A DNA stretch of 64,000 bases, from the NCBI GenBank assembly GCA_034401135.1, contig JAWZSP010000006.1, forward strand, positions 4,030,001 to 4,094,000, read 5' to 3'. The stretch comes from Volutella citrinella. Lineage: Eukaryota; Ascomycota; Sordariomycetes; Hypocreales; Nectriaceae. A program made the position numbers and the translations under genes. Under the pieces are notes generated by a model that did not search any database, was not told the origin of the DNA, and saw nothing but the letters and a program-made list of their open reading frames with translations. Below are positions 20,236-31,500 of this stretch, piece after piece (within the stretch, counting starts at the first letter, position 1; every line of letters starts with the position of its first letter).

Positions 20236-21284
20236 ATGTCAACATCAAGCACAATGGCCTCGGACGCAGAGCGACTCAAGGCCCGCAAGCCCATCCCCAA
20301 GCCGGTGCCGGCGTATCTGCCGTCGCCCGGCACGTCGCTGACGGTGGACAAGGAGCTGTACAACGCCGTGGCTGATGCGCCCCGGGTGCTCATCGAGGAG
20401 TTTACGCTGCCGATCCGGTCGGGCAAGGCGTGGAAGGCGACGGCGGGGTCGATTGTAAAGATTAGCACGCCCGAGGGGCCGCAGGTTGGTGAGTCTGGAC
20501 TCAACACCATGAACAATCACCCCGAAGCATCACCACATCGCCAGAAGCGTCAGACATTCGACTAACATCTCAGGCGACCTCAACATCTGGAACGCGCACA
20601 ACCCACGCGAGCGCTTCTGGGCCAGCCGCACCAAGCAGCTGCACGCATCGCACGTCAGCACGCACGACCGGCTGTGGTCATGTCTGCCGTACATGCGGCC
20701 ACTATGCACAATCATCCGCGACAGCCTGTCGTGGTACGGCGCCGACGAGCACGGCGGCCGCGTGCACGACCTGCTGGGCACGCGCTGCGACCCCTACATC
20801 GGCGCCGTGCTCAGCGGCGGCTCCTACGACTACCAGTGCCACTCCAACCTGACGCGCGCCGTCCTGCCCTTTGGGCTCAACGAGTCGGACGTGCACGACG
20901 TCATCAACATCTTCCAGGTCACCGGCCTCGACGAGCAGGGCCGCTACTTTATGAACCCGTCGCCTGCGCAGCCTGGCGACCACATTGAGTTCCTCGCCGA
21001 GCAGGACATTATGATGGCCCTGAGTGAGTGACGCCCTCATAACTGTTTCGTCCTCCGGGATGCTAACCACGCGTGCAGGCACATGCCCCGGTGGCGACCT
21101 GTCGCTCTGGGGATTCGGCGCAGCCAGCGAGGAGGAGATGATCAAGTGCTGCCGGCCCCTCAAGGTCGAGGTCTTCCGCCTCGAGGACGAGACCCTGCTG
21201 GCCAAGGGCGGCTGGAAGCCCGCCGAGACGTCGCCCTATGCCGGACGCCACGGCATGAAGATTCCTCTCGGGGAGGGTCTGTAG
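20236..21284 (+). CDS. DUF1989 (urea carboxylase-associated) protein
   Basis: Three exons with good splice sites: 20236-20488, 20574-21023 and 21079-21284, giving 302 residues from MSTSST (MASDAE, six codons on, is an alternative start). The family is the DUF1989 / urea carboxylase-associated domain: RSGKAWKATAGSIVKI, GDLNIWNAHNPRERFW, HVSTHDRLWSCLPYMRPL and the metal-binding-like GTRCDPYIGA....SYDYQCHSNLTRA block, then TCPGGDLSLW near the C-terminus, with paired Cys. Bacterial relatives sit next to urea carboxylase or guanidine-degradation genes and are thought to be metal-dependent. In fungi the role is not established. No urea-metabolism gene is seen nearby. It faces the membrane-protein gene at 21489-22712 tail to tail. 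Confidence 0.85.
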
Positions 21285-21488
21285 AGATGGCGCTAGTGAG
21301 GCCAAGCAGCGATGAATGAAGATGTAGAAAAGCATGTAGAAGCGTTGTTCGGTTATGTAGATTGCAGTAGATGAGATGGTCAGTCCAAATAGATATACAG
21401 GATATGTATACATGTCAATTCACTTTTATTCCCGACTCCAACCACCACAGATCTCTCATCACACCTATCCCGTTCGGTTTCACGGAAT

Positions 21489-22712
21489 TCACCTCGCCTT
21501 CTCCGCCTTGGCCTCGGCGACAAGCACCCGCTCATCACGCTGCTGCATCAGCGCCGCCACCGCTCCGCCCGGCCCAGCAATGGCGAGGCTGATGGCGATG
21601 CCCCTCATCAGACTGGCTCGCTCCTCGCGGTTCGTCACGACGGGCGACAGCCGCGTCAGCAGCGCCGTGACCCAGACGAGCAGCGCGATGGAGCCGACAT
21701 ACAGATCGTACTTGAGGAACTCGTGCATGGCGTGGGCAGGCGACTGCATCGGGGCGTGCGAATGGAAGGGACCCGGCTCGAAGACACGCGACACCGTCAT
21801 GGCCCGCGCCGCGCCGCCGGGGTACATGTCCGGGTCCAGGTAGGCGCCGGCGAGGATGGCGTACGTCATGATCTGCATCGTGACGCCCAGGTTCCATGCG
21901 AAGCCGTAGACGCTGCCGAGGGCGCGGCGCTCCAGCAGGATGCGCGGCGTGAATGTGTCCTGGCCGAGGCTCATGCGCTTCCAGGCCGACGTCAGCAGCG
22001 GGTGGATGACGGCGATGTGCAGCGGCCAGGCCTGCCAGACGAGGTTGAGCCACTGACGCAGGCCGCGGTCCTCGAAGGGGAAGGCCATCAGGCACAGCGG
22101 CACGCCGTAGCCCAGGAGGAGCGTCGGCGCGACGGTGCGCAGCGCGGCGTGGTCCCGCAGGTGCACCGTCTTGGCCAGGTCGGTGCGCGAGCTCCAGATG
22201 ACGTGCAGGACGAGGAAGAAGGGCATGACGGAGCCGAAGCCGAGAGACTGCATCAGGAAGCCCCAGAGCATCGGGCTGCAGACATTAGCACGAGCACGCG
22301 ACACATGTTGACGGTGGGCGACTTACTTGAAGAGAAGCCCGCTGAGGCTCGTCTCCCGCTGGCTCTCGACAAACGCGACGGCAACAATGGCCAGCAGCTG
22401 GCCCGCAAAGTAGAAGCCAAACAACGACATCTCGGGGTGCGACCCGTCGACAATGTTGGCGAAGAAGACGTTGGTCATGGCGAACGCGCGGTCGACCCCG
22501 GGCCAGCCGGTGTACCGCTTGAGCAGTAGGTCCTGCGACGCGGGCAGGAAGCGCGGGCCCGCGCCGTCAACGAGCTCCTCGACAAAGGCCAGGTAGCCGT
22601 TGCGCTGGATCTGGCCCAGCATGGCGTTGAAGGCGAAGACGCCGAGGCACGCGAGGATCGGCACCGAGACGTACGGGAACAGGGCCCGCGCGGATGCGGC
22701 GGGAGGCGCCAT
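21489..22712 (-). CDS. Polytopic membrane protein, PaxA-like family
   Basis: Two exons, 22712-22327 and 22275-21489, joined across a gtaagt donor and a gcag acceptor, give 390 residues from MAPPAAS. About eight transmembrane segments are visible, among them LFPYVSVPILACLGVFAF, LFGFYFAGQLLAIVAVAF, GFGSVMPFFLVLHVI, APTLLLGYGVPLCLMAF and YVGSIALLVWVTALL. The block FYFAGQL..IV followed about 40 residues later by GFGSVMPFFLVLHVIWSS aligns by eye with LYIGQLAGIVLLIL...GFSVAMPAVSLWIL in the cluster protein at 59584-60467, and more weakly with the C-terminal domain of the FMO at 48283-50671. Such proteins (PaxA/AtmA type) occur in fungal terpenoid clusters with poorly known or cyclase-like roles. This one is outside the cluster. 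Function is not assigned. Confidence 0.7.
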
Positions 22713-23250
22713 GGCTGGTGCTGCTGTCGCGGATGAAACTCCAGAGGGTTGGCAATTGTGAAAGGAGCGAGTACCCGCTGCGAGGAGTGGGGGTGCGCAA
22801 TTGGCCACTGTCGTGGATGAGAGGTTTGGCAAAGGATGAGGCTGAGGCTGAGGGCGGTGATGCGTAGTGAACAGTGAGCGTGAGTGGGCTGTAGCTGTGG
22901 GCCAGAGAGAGATCCTGGCAGCTCCCTATCCGGACAAACAAAAGATCCCCCTGCCTGTCAGCCTCGGCAGCGTCGCCTCACGAAGCGAATGGAAATCACA
23001 GACAAAGAGGCAACAGGTGCGTAGCGCGCCAAGATGGGATTTCTGTCAAAAAATTATTGCGCCCAACGCCTTATATGCCTGCACTCAGCATCCATCAAGT
23101 TTGTTATGGAGTCTTGACGCATTCCATCGCAACGAGGCCATCACCATCCCCCCCGGCACATTAATCGTACAATGAATGATAGCCACCCAGTCCGAGCAAT
23201 CAAAGACCAAAAAAGACAAGCAAACCGCCCATATCCCCGTCATCGCCAGC
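22713..23250. other. Intergenic, probable promoter of membrane protein
   Basis: About 0.5 kb upstream of the leftward membrane-protein gene and downstream of the chromodomain gene. Nothing else is recognised. Confidence 0.45.
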
Positions 23251-24364
23251 TCAGCGGCTGCCCCTCTTGACCTTCTTCCAGTACTCAGCCACCAGGTCCT
23301 TGGCGGCCCTCTCGGCGGCGCGCTTGGGCATCCACGTCCACTCAGCCTCGTCGTAGCCCAGCCACTCGACCTGCAGCTTCTTCTTGTCCTTGGAGTGTCC
23401 GCGTATCGCGAAAATGCGGTGCATGTCAGGGTCGCGCGGGTTGAGCGGCCGCCCGCCCTTTTGCTTCTTCCAGTACTCGAACAGCGCCTCGGGCGCGTCC
23501 TGCTGTAGGTTCTCCTCAGGCTCCCAAGTCGGCTCGCCCGCGTCCCACTCAACCTCGAGCTCGAGCCAGTCGCCGTCCCAGCGGTGGTTGATGATGCGCT
23601 CGAATGTAAACAACTGGTCCTCCTCCTCTTCCTCCTCCTGCTGCTGCTGCTCTGCGTCTTCGTGCGCGTCTTCGGCTGGCGCTTCGAGCTGCGTCACTGC
23701 TTTGGTGCCGGCAGCCTTGGGCGTTGGCTTGGACTTTCGGGGCGTGCGTCGGACAGCTGGCGACTTGGCTGCGGATGCGGGTGCGGCCCTGGATCCTGTT
23801 GCCTGGGTGGCAGGTGTCCTTCTGGTCACAGGGGTTGCGCGGGTCGCAGGTGTCGCCCGAGTCGCGGGTGTTGTCCTCGTTGCCCGAGATGCCGGTGTCG
23901 CCCGAGATGCCCTAGATGCCCTGGATGTAGGCGTCTTGACCTTGGGGGTAGCCTTGGGGGTCGCAGACGCGGCGTCAGCATCGCGCATGGGCACATCCTC
24001 CGTCTCCGTCTCGCGTGTCGTAGCCCGGGCTCTGCCTCTGCGACCGGATGAGGTGACGATGCTAGGCGATGCTTCGGCTGCCTGGTCGCGTAGCTAGGAT
24101 TTGTGTTAGCAGGCAGCACTCCCAGATGCGCCGTGACATTGCCAGCTGCCATCACTTTTATCTCACCTCGCTGCTGGTACCAGCCAACGAAAGCCGCTTC
24201 TGTGCGCTCTCTCTGCGGGACTTTTCCTTCTTAACGCTCGTCCTTGCTCTGGCGCTCGCCCTGGAGCTCTGTCTTGGCGTTGGCGACGGCGACGTCGGCG
24301 GCGGAAGCTCGGTCGCCGGCTTCTTGCGGGGAGTAAAGAGGTTCAGCACAGTGTTGATGTTCAT
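23251..24364 (-). CDS. Double chromodomain protein
   Basis: Two exons, 24364-24167 and 24093-23251, spliced in frame (gtgaga donor, gctaac branch, ctag acceptor), give 346 residues. The N-terminal 220 residues are disordered: a basic Ser/Arg/Lys stretch, then an Ala/Thr-rich series of TPATRATP-like repeats and an acidic Glu/Gln tract. The C-terminal about 125 residues hold two chromodomain-like units. The first is FTFERIINHRWDGDWLELEVEW...PTWEPEENL.....ALFEYWKK; the second is RIFAIRGHSKDKKKLQVEWLGYDEAEWTWMPKRA. Aromatic residues in both (F/Y, W, W) fit the methyl-lysine cage. The protein is probably a chromatin reader in the nucleus. The second unit lacks a clear first cage aromatic, so it may be a chromo-shadow-like or degenerate unit. 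Confidence 0.85.
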
Positions 24365-24750
24365 TGTGGCGGTATTGACTGCTTGAACGCGCCCGAGAGA
24401 CCAAAAAAAAAAGTCAAGCGTGAATGGCAGGTAGAAAGAAGAGCGGTAAAAGAAAAGAGCCGGTCGGGGTTGCTAGGGGAGGCCGCGAGCGTAAAGGTAA
24501 ACAAACGCAGCGGGATTGGTGAAGACAGCTCTGAAACCTTCTCCCGCTCATAAGCACGGCCCCGCCAATGACGCGCGCCTCTGCCCAGCAATGCCCCGAA
24601 AGGAAAACACGCACCGCACGTGACTGCTAGCGTGCACACGCATCAGGATTCCCATGGCAGGAGCGCATTCAGTCAGTCCATGGAAATCATGCATCAGTTC
24701 GACAACCAACAAAACCACCACAATCAAAGCTCAAATAGACAAAAAGAAAG
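24365..24750. other. Intergenic between chromodomain gene and tRNA
   Basis: This holds the promoter of the leftward chromodomain gene and the 3' flank of the leftward tRNA gene. A run of 10 A at about 24401-24411 is close to the chromodomain gene start. No further gene is seen. Confidence 0.4.
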
Positions 24751-24840
24751 GGTCTGGCCGGGGATTGAACCCGGGACCTCTCGCAAGCTATGCTGTAGGG
24801 TTTGCCCTAAGCGAGAATCATACCACTAGACCACCAGACC
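24751..24840 (-). tRNA. tRNA-Pro (AGG) with intron
   Basis: Reading the minus strand, GGTCTGG at the 5' end pairs with CCAGACC at the 3' end (7-bp acceptor stem). A D-arm with GTCTAGTGGTATGAT and a T-arm with GGTTCAATCC (B box) are present, and the anticodon stem is CTCGC/GCGAG. The anticodon loop reads TTAGGG, anticodon AGG, giving proline. A 19-base intron follows the base next to the anticodon, the usual nuclear tRNA intron site. The mature tRNA is about 71-72 bases. Confidence 0.93.
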
Positions 24841-25839
24841 GGGTCGCCAACAACTGTTGTGATTGGTGATGGTGAGGGAGGTCTAATTTGGGAACATATG
24901 CTGGGCGCGGAGTAGCTGCCGTAGGGTAGATGCTGCGAATTGTATAATGGATCGCCAATTCTTAGGTTCCAAGCTGCAAGTAGCATTTGCTGTGATTTAA
25001 TTTCAGATATATATTTTTCTCTGAGATGATGCTTCCAGATTTCGACAGACACCTCGGAATCGCTTCTGTCATATCACCATAACATTTGTGTTCGTTGCTG
25101 GAAGCTATCCCAACGACTGGAAGATGCGCGCAATTATCACCCATTGTGGCAGTAGTGCTAGATCAGCACACAGTCAAGTTAATCGCGCACCTAGCTACTA
25201 ACGGTGCGCCCTCTGAAAACAATTCGTCCATCGAAGTCAGGCTCGGCACTTTAACAAGACGCCTGTCGAGATTAACTGGCATCCCATGACTGCTCTCCAA
25301 AGGAGACGAGGCCGTGCACGCAGACGACTGAAGCGGCGAAGCCCCAATTTTCTCGATTGGCCGCGAGCCAAGACCGGATTCTGGCCTGGGCGCTGGCGGG
25401 ACAATCTTGGGCTAGAAGTCATAGCTGCCAGTAATTAGGGCGGGTTGAGCTGACGACAAACCCCTGCATCCCGGCACAGATCCAGGCACGGTGTTTTAGC
25501 AGGCCCGTTGCTGACCTCTGCCACGCGCGCTGGAAGGTGAGCGGGCGAGGAGGCGCATCTGCATCTGGGTGGTGGGAGACGCTGGACTGCGGCTGGGCTG
25601 GAGGCTTCTGGCGCATGCACGACAGGTAGGGCTCATGCACTGATTGTTGGCATTTGGACATGGACCAGGGACAGACGGGAGAGACTACGGCGAGGGGTTG
25701 CATGGAGGGGCAACGTCTGGTCATCAACAAGTCAACAATGAGGGCACCTTTCTTCTCATCTTCAACATTTTTTTTTTGGCATGTCTAAGTATTTAACTTG
25801 TCCATCTCTTTCCTTTCTTTTGTCTCGATTGATTGTCCA
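24841..25839. other. Intergenic, nothing recognised
   Basis: About 1 kb with short frames only. It includes the upstream side of the tRNA gene and the 3' flank of the carbonic anhydrase gene. Confidence 0.5.
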
Positions 25840-26871
25840 CTAGTCGACCAGGTTGTAAATCTTCTGGATGTCGGCGAGCACGGCCTCAAAGTCAATCTTG
25901 AGATCCTTGAGCAGGCCATCATTAAAGCCAAAGACCCAGCCGTGGACGATGGGGTACTTGTTCTCGTGAAACGACTTCTGGACGTCGGCCGTCTTGATGA
26001 CGTTGCGGCACTGCTCAATGACGTTGAGCTCGACGAGGCGGTTGTAGCGGGCGTTCTCGTCCTTGATGGCGTCGAGCTCCTTCTCGTGCAGGCGGTAGAC
26101 GTCGCGGATGTTGCGCAGCCACGGGTTGAGCAGGCCCAGGTCCTTGGGCGTCATGGCCGCCTTGACGCCGCCGCAGCCGTAGTGCCCGCACACGATGATG
26201 TGCTTGACGCCCAGGTGGCGGACCGCGTAGTTGATGACGCCCATGGCGTTGAGGTCCGTGTTGCACACCAGGTTGGCAATGTTGCGGTGGATAAAGGCCT
26301 CGCCGGGCTCCAGGCCCGTGATCTGCTCGGCGGGGATGCGCGAGTCGGCGCACCCGATCCAGAGGTACTCGGGCGACTGGCCGGCCGAGAGGTGCGCGAA
26401 GAAGTTGGGGTCCTGCTCCTTCTTCTGCTTGGCCCACGTGCGGTTGTGCTCAAACAGCCGGTCGTGCGACTGCTCGAGGTACTTTGTGATGTCGTCGGCA
26501 GCCATCTTGCGCCAAGTGTCTGCGTCTGGGGGGGTTGGAGGAGAAGGAGAGGAAGTTGGAGTGGATGACGATGGGGGAGACGGCGATGGTGGAGGTGTAG
26601 ATTTGGAGCTGCAGTGGCGGGCAAGGAAGCTGGAAGGAGGAGTAGCACCAGAAGGAGGGGCAAGTCTTCGGGAGGGGTGGGGTCGGCGGATCACGCGTCT
26701 GGTTGCGGGAGAAGCAAGAGTAGAGAAGAGGGGAGAAGAGGATGAAGGAGTGGAGGAGAGACGGAAAGAGGAGGAGGCAACAGCAGCAGAATAAGAACAA
26801 GACGCGGAGGATCGGACGGCGGTGGCTGCAGCAGATGCCGAGGAGAAGCAGACGCCGACGCGCGACAACAT
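25840..26871 (-). CDS. Beta-class carbonic anhydrase
   Basis: An intronless gene of 343 residues from MLSRVG (26869-26871); the open frame runs on upstream to 27264, but that part is Pro/Thr-rich and looks like 5' UTR. The enzyme interconverts carbon dioxide and bicarbonate. The zinc ligands and catalytic dyad of beta-carbonic anhydrases are plain: CADSRIP (Cys, and the Asp-Arg pair) and, about 55 residues later, CGHYGCGG (His-x2-Cys). The first about 110 residues are Ser/Ala/Pro/Arg-rich and nearly free of acidic residues, as in a mitochondrial presequence. A second in-frame Met opens MAADDITKYL, exactly where cytosolic NCE103-type enzymes begin, so one gene could give both a mitochondrial and a cytosolic form by alternative starts. 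Confidence 0.94.
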   Translation of the reverse strand: MLSRVGVCFSSASAAATAVRSSASCSYSAAVASSSFRLSSTPSSSSPLFSTLASPATRRVIRRPHPSRRLAPPSGATPPSSFLARHCSSKSTPPPSPSPPSSSTPTSSPSPPTPPDADTWRKMAADDITKYLEQSHDRLFEHNRTWAKQKKEQDPNFFAHLSAGQSPEYLWIGCADSRIPAEQITGLEPGEAFIHRNIANLVCNTDLNAMGVINYAVRHLGVKHIIVCGHYGCGGVKAAMTPKDLGLLNPWLRNIRDVYRLHEKELDAIKDENARYNRLVELNVIEQCRNVIKTADVQKSFHENKYPIVHGWVFGFNDGLLKDLKIDFEAVLADIQKIYNLVD

Positions 26872-28568
26872 GCTGGGACGAGTCGAGCGGAGCGGAGATA
26901 CGACGGCGAAAGTATCCCGCAGGGGACTAGGGATGGGTTGATGCGATGGGACGGGGGGAACGGGGGGAACGGGGGGGGAACGGGCGAGGACGGAGCTGGA
27001 GCCGGTGGCGGGCAGGCGAGCGATGCTTGTTTCAGCGGCGGCAGCTGCACCGTCGTGCTGTAAAACGGCTGTGGCAGTAGTCGGCGTGTGAGGTAAGGTG
27101 TGTGCGTGTGTGGCTGGGCGAGCTCGGTGGTTCTTGCGCAGGTGCCGAGATAGGACAGGACAGGACGTGATGGGATGGGGGAGGTCTGTTGTGGCCGTTG
27201 ACGGTGGGATGGTATTTTTTTGTTGAGTCACCTTAGACACTGGCACTGCACAGACACACGGCACTCTGTGTGTGCGCTACCCAATGCGATGAGCCAATTG
27301 CTGCGGAGCGTCACGGCAATCGCAATCTCAAATTAGGGCGTCCTGTGTGGCCCGGCTGTTCGGTTCGTCTTGGTGCGAGTAGTATTTTTTCTTCTGTCGC
27401 TGCTGGTGAAGAAAAACAAGGGATACCACTGGGAGGCACTCCAAAGTTGACCGAGGCGTGGGGCAGCAAGGAAAAGCTGTGCACTAGCTGGGGCATCCAC
27501 CCGAGATGCAGATCTAGCCGTGATACAGACGTATATATATTCATAATATTAATACGGCCTTGGGAGCTCCCTGGCCGAAGCCTGTACTCGTCCTGGCCAG
27601 ACGCGGCACTCCACGGCTTCGTTTCGGCCCGGCGGTAGCACCACACAACACAGCACAGTACGAGCACTAATTGGCTCATCAGCAATTGGGTGCCGATCAC
27701 GAGTCATGATATCCGCCCGCACTGTACACAGCTCAACCACAGCGTCTCGCCATGAGAAGCCATGACCGTGACTGCGCGATGAATGATGCTCGGATGGGAG
27801 AGCCTGATATCCATCCATCCCGCACCTAGCCTTGTCCTGGGCTGTGGACCTGCCCCTGGTCGCTGCGTCCATGGCATGGGTATGCCCCTCCTGCTGCTTC
27901 GTGCTAAAATCTCATCTAGATCTGGGACGCACCCTGGCCTGGCATGGTCCTGTGCGTGCGCCGATATGCTGGAACGTGCTATAGCGTGCCATACAACGCT
28001 GCGTTGCAACTTCCTAGCACCAATCCGACCTGGCTTGCACCACCACGGCTGCCTTTGCACAGCGAAATCCAACCCAGACTTTATCAACAATGGAACACAA
28101 CACAATACAACACAACTCAAGTCAGTCACAGAGACCTTCCAAGATCCATATATCCCCGCACGTCGCCGGCTTCAGCCCCGGACCCGCCCCGGACCGGCCG
28201 TCATCAGGCCATGCCGCCCACGATGCTTTGCTCATGCACGGATCTGACCGATGACCTGAAAAACTCCCGTCTGCCCCACCCATCTCGGGTCAACGGGCCT
28301 CGGACTGGCCATAGAGAGCGTCGTTACAAAAAGCCGAAATCCAAACCCTCATGCCGCGCGTGTCGCGGCCACATGGCCTCAATTTCAATCTCAACCGCAA
28401 CGGATGCTGCATCAATGCCTGCTGTACCCCCGGAGCCGTGAAGCCCTCGGCATGATATAAATTCCCGTCCTGACCAAAATACGTATCTAGCTAGTTCGCC
28501 TTGCCTGTACATTAGGGGTCCTGCCCTCCCGTCCAAACGCCGGCCATGTCAAAATTCAAAAATCCAAA
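26872..28568. other. Long intergenic stretch, no gene recognised
   Basis: About 1.7 kb between the carbonic anhydrase promoter and the 3' end of the Ulp1-like gene. The first part is the presumed promoter and 5' UTR of the carbonic anhydrase gene, with G-rich and pyrimidine-rich tracts. Frames further on are short and without domains. Confidence 0.5.
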
Positions 28569-31500
28569 TCAACTGTATGGCTTCATGCTCTCCCCTTCAT
28601 CGTCCTGCTGGATCTCCCGCATAACCCGTGCAAGCTCCTCCTCCGCCTCTTGTACCTTGAGGAATCTCCCATACATCCTCACTTCCGCCATCTTCTTCTT
28701 GAGCCTCTCATCGAGCGGTCCCAGGTCGCGCTTGGCCCGCTCACACTTGACCATGCACTCTTGCACCCTGCGCTCCGCCTCCTGCTCTTCTGGAAGCATC
28801 CTTTCCAAAGTCTTGTCCTTGGCCTGCTGCATCCCCTTGGCCGACTCACGCGCCGCCCCCGTCAATGGTCTTCCGTCCGAGTCGAAGCCGGGCTGGTTCT
28901 TAAACGACGACATCCACCATGCCTCCCACTTCTTCCTAGCATCCTGCTTCTCGTGAAACACAGCCATTGCCGATGCGAACTCCTCATCCAAATCCCGCGC
29001 CGCTCGCTGCGTCTGCTCAAGTTCCGCCTTGAGATTCTCCACCATGGCGCATGCCTCTCCGTGAATTTGACGCAGGTTGGGCGGGATTGCAAAATGCTGG
29101 CGAGAGCTCTCAAGACAGGAGAAGTTATACGCAAGCTTGTCCTTGAGGCGAGGAAGCGAGATCGTGACTTGTCCTGGCTGCGGGGCCGCCGGCATGGGCT
29201 GGAACCGTTTGGCGGGTCGCTCCTCAACCGTACCGCTCTTCCGTCGCTTGACGCCTTGGCCCACAACACTAGTGGGCTGGGTGGTCTTCTGGATCGCGAT
29301 TCTCGGGTTGGCAACGGTCGGGCTCATCGGCTTGTCGTGCATGCCTTCCGAGTTGTCCATGGATGGCTCCGTTGGGCTCCCCCTCAAGGAGATGCCGCTG
29401 TCAAGATCGTTGGGTTCGTTACGCTTGTCCGAAGCGGCAGCCTGTCGTGCGCGCTCTTCGTGACCTGCCATTGCACTAAGAAGCTGATCCCGAGGCCCGG
29501 TGGATACAGGAGCAGGATTGAGGTTGCCGCGGTGCATCAGCTCATACAGAGCCAGCACTACACAAACACCGCTTTCGCGACTGTCATTTGCCACATAGCC
29601 ATTCTCGCACACTGTTAGTTGAAGATTCACATGGTATTTATAATGCTTGACTTACCACGCCCGTATCATCCCGTGTTGTGTTCCACCCTGGGAAGTACGT
29701 CATCGCCCAACGAGAGGTGACCAGACTGATGTTTTGGTCACGCTCGGCACTCGCAATGGGATCGTAGTGGCTCAACACCAGTTCCTTTGACTCCGACAAT
29801 CGCTGGATGCGAACCAAGCTCCAGTGAGGACAAGGCACGTGGTGCAAGATGGCTGCAAGCATGACCTGTGGACCAAGGACCACGTTTGGCTTTCTTCCAT
29901 GTGACTCACTAAACGAAAAGGTTTTCAGGTCAAAGTAGCGAGGATCTAGAAGGGAAATGTTATTGGGCACACCAAACGGGCTCCGGCACTGAAGAAAGTC
30001 GACTGTTGCTGCCGAGAGAAAATTCCCTGTGCGGACTACTTCCAGTGCCCTCTCCAGCAACGGCCCAACGCTCGAGTCCACAGGGCTGAATAATGATGTC
30101 TTTGGCTCTGCAGTGGCAGGAGACTTTGGCTGGGCGGGCGCTATTCGAGGGAGCTCCCTGGGTGGTAACTCGGGAGAGTCGAATATCTCAATCACTTCGG
30201 GCTGACTAGTGCGTCGTTGCGACTGTTGCCGCTGCTGAGGCTGAGACTGGTGTTGTTTTGTTGGGTGTGGTCCTGAGGCTAGCTGGGAATGTTGCGTGGC
30301 ATCCTTCCGTCCGGGTTGGTCATGTTGGTGCTTGGAGATTCGGCCAAGGGGTTGCTGAGGACGTTGCTGAGGGAGCTGCCGACGGGGTTGCTGGGGGGAT
30401 TGCTGTGACGGGACCGATACCTGCGAAGGCTGCTTTTGTGGCTGCTGGGGAAGAGGTCGTTGTGTGGTTGCGGATAGTGGTGGTAGTTGGTGGTGCTCAG
30501 AGAATCGACGATCAGGTGGTGCAGCTGGCTGCACCATTGGAGCAAGTTGTGGACGCTGCTTCTGCGTTTCCTGTTGAGGAAGCTGTGTGGTTGGAGACAT
30601 CGGAGATGGTTGCTGTGTAGGCGGCTGTGTTGGCTGTGGTTGCAGCCGTGGAAGTGGCCGCGTGGCTGGAGACAGTGGTGAAGGTTGCTGTGTGGGCGGC
30701 GATGTCTGCTGTGGGAGCTGCTGCGATGGCCACTGATGCTCGTACCGCTGCTTCTGTGGCTGCCCGAGAATCGGCGACATGTGAACTGGAGGCGATGGTG
30801 GGAAGTGGGAGTTCACCGCACCACCCGGCGAAGGAAAGGGCAGTTGCTCTCCAGCTCTTGGCAGAGTGAGCGGAGGCAACGGGCCCATGCTCTTGGGCGG
30901 TTGGGTGGTTGGCTGCGCTGTCGGCGAGCTGGTTCCAGACGGCTGGCGGGGCACGGACGAGTGTTTCGCTCTCTTCCCTCTGTTATTAATTTCCTCGTCG
31001 GCTCTCCAGCGAACGAGTTTCGCCTCCTCCTGCATCAGGCGGAGAGCCCTCTTGGCTGTCGTATGTCGCCACAGGGGTCGGCTTTCCCCTTCGATTGCAG
31101 CCCTTCCGAATACGCCGTCAGGCCCATAGGTGGTGTCCAGTGGGATGCCGTGGTTAAACGCAAGCCCGGTAACCTCGTCAATATGCTGGATGTCATCTGC
31201 CGAAAGAATCATCAAGCGAGTTAGCTCGAGTGAAGCTCGAGGCGCACCATTATAGTTGAAGAACTCCAATGGTGGCAACCACCTGTTCTCACCCCCCCAG
31301 GCGACGTCCATTCTCCGCCGCATGGGTTGGCATCCAGGCGAGTTGAATGCAAATGGGCGATCAGCCATTGCCGAAGTTCTTCGCGCGACATTTTGAGAAC
31401 TTGGCGGCGCTGACAATGGCATGGCCAACACCTTGTTGGGAGGCTTCAAAGACGACCCTGCTGAAGATGCTGACGGGGGTACTGCTGAAGGTGTCGATGA

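Noticed and set aside
25798..26568. Antisense frame of 256 codons across the carbonic anhydrase gene
   Set aside because: Shadow of the carbonic anhydrase reading frame; Val/Asp/Leu-rich without domains.
28650..29618. Antisense frame of 322 codons across the 3' part of the Ulp1-like gene
   Set aside because: Low-complexity Leu/Arg-rich shadow; the opposite strand has the coherent coiled-coil protein.
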